From Verrucomicrobiales bacterium (lineage in GTDB: Bacteria > Verrucomicrobiota > Verrucomicrobiia > Verrucomicrobiales > Verrucomicrobiaceae), in NCBI GenBank assembly GCA_003506995.1, contig DNXB01000390.1:9308-16367 (forward strand): 7,060 nucleotides of DNA. Direction: 5' to 3'. Position 1 is the first letter of the stretch. Each line of letters starts with the position of its first letter. The translations under genes were made by a program, and so were the position numbers. The notes beneath the pieces are model-generated. The model was given only the letters and a program-made list of their open reading frames with translations, searched no databases and was not told the DNA's origin. Shown here piece by piece: positions 6,311-7,060 of the stretch.

Positions 6311-7060
6311 ATGTCCAACCGGCGCAAATACCTCAACTACACCACTCCCTGGGGCGTGGATCTGGCCCGCGTGGCGAAATCGGGCTGGACGCCGTTTTTG
6401 ATCCACGAAAGCGGCTACCAGCCTCATCTGGAGGATTGGAATCATCAGGGCGTCGATTCGCCCTTCTGGCGCTTCTACTACAATCCCAAACCTGGCTGTC
6501 ATCTGCTGTTTGAGGGGCAGAAAATCACCCTGGAGCCGAAGAAGGCGGTCTTGATCCCGGCGGACACGGTCTTCGATTGCTGCGGTCCGGTGAAAGCCTG
6601 CCACTTCTGGCTACACTTCACCACCGCACGGCCCGGTGTGTCCATTCCTGCCGCTCCCATCGTCATTTCAGCCGATGAATCGCTGCGGGCAATGCTGACC
6701 AGGCTCATCGCCACGCATCGCGAAGCACCGACGGATCTGCGTGATCAGCGCCTGCATCATCTCAGCGCCGCGCTGCTGCACTCCGTCTTCGCCACGCTGG
6801 AAACCGGCTCGCCTCCCGCGATGCCTGAGCGCCTCGGCGAAGTGCTGGCCCTCATCGCGCGTGCGCCGCACGGCAAGCTCACCAATCCCTTCCTCGCCGA
6901 ACGTGCGGGCATGAGCGTCGAGCGTTTCATTCGCAGTTTTCGTGAGCACACCGGCCAGACGCCTGCCGCGTATGTGCTGAGCGCCAGGATTCGCCTTTCT
7001 GGCGAGGCGCTGGCGCTCACAGACAAGACGATTGATCAAATCGCCGTCGAGTTCGGCTTT
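6311..7060 (+). CDS. AraC-family transcriptional regulator, C-terminus cut by window edge
   Basis: 250 codons are open from the ATG at 6311 to the right edge. An in-frame TGA at 6251 and no ATG, GTG or TTG in between support this start. The N-terminal half (about 10-120) looks like a cupin-type AraC ligand-binding domain: SPFWRFYYNPKPG, the FEGQKITLEPKKAVLIPADT block, then FWLHF. The C-terminal part is an AraC DNA-binding domain. The first helix-turn-helix is near 190-215 (LTNPFLAERAGMSVERFIRSF) with the usual GQTPAAYVLSARIR continuation. The second begins at DKTIDQIAVEFGF, where the window ends. Roughly 25-40 residues, including the conserved F-x-D-x-x-Y-F-type segment, should lie beyond. 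Four cysteines (63, 90, 91, 97) cluster in the sensor half. It probably regulates itself and the divergent operon, by position only. The inducer is unknown; many relatives sense sugars, but nothing here shows which. Confidence 0.93.
   Translation, partial: MSNRRKYLNYTTPWGVDLARVAKSGWTPFLIHESGYQPHLEDWNHQGVDSPFWRFYYNPKPGCHLLFEGQKITLEPKKAVLIPADTVFDCCGPVKACHFWLHFTTARPGVSIPAAPIVISADESLRAMLTRLIATHREAPTDLRDQRLHHLSAALLHSVFATLETGSPPAMPERLGEVLALIARAPHGKLTNPFLAERAGMSVERFIRSFREHTGQTPAAYVLSARIRLSGEALALTDKTIDQIAVEFGF

Noticed and set aside
6233..7039. Minus-strand open frames opposite the AraC-type regulator
   Set aside because: The plus strand gives a good cupin plus helix-turn-helix protein. The minus frames have no motif and overlap each other.

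Overview
The window carries two divergent transcription units. It looks like a chromosome fragment of a GC-rich member of the Planctomycetes-Verrucomicrobia group. I favour Verrucomicrobia, because the four genes belong to families that are greatly expanded there (planctomycete-type cytochrome/DUF1549/DUF1553 proteins, Tat-exported DUF1501 proteins, and an AraC regulator) and because of the short tandem DNA repeats inside coding sequence. The phylum is an inference from gene content; there is no rRNA or other marker gene.

Minus strand, read right to left from about 6178 to 1: a tight three-gene operon. First is a 720-residue secreted PSCyt1-DUF1549-DUF1553 protein (6178 to 4016). One base later comes a 471-residue Tat-exported DUF1501 protein of the alkaline phosphatase/sulfatase-like fold (4014 to 2599). 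Fourteen bases later comes a second PSCyt1-DUF1549-DUF1553 protein with a LamG-like domain inserted between DUF1549 and DUF1553 (2584 to beyond position 1; its C-terminus lies outside the window). Plus strand: an AraC-family regulator starts at 6311 and runs off the right edge, losing the end of its second helix-turn-helix.

The two units share a 132-bp divergent intergenic region (6179-6310). It contains a perfect 12-bp palindrome and a 7-bp direct repeat at 21-bp spacing, a reasonable candidate operator region for the AraC protein. No gene-free stretch exceeds 300 bases.

Working model (inference): the AraC protein senses a small molecule and controls the divergent operon. The operon products are all exported: two haem-binding proteins, each with two CxxCH motifs, and one metal-hydrolase-like protein. 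The biochemical function of this very common gene combination is not established as far as I know, so no pathway is assigned. The most unusual sequence-level observation is that both DUF1549 paralogues carry a different short tandem DNA repeat in the same interdomain linker. I see no CRISPR array, transposon, tRNA or rRNA gene.
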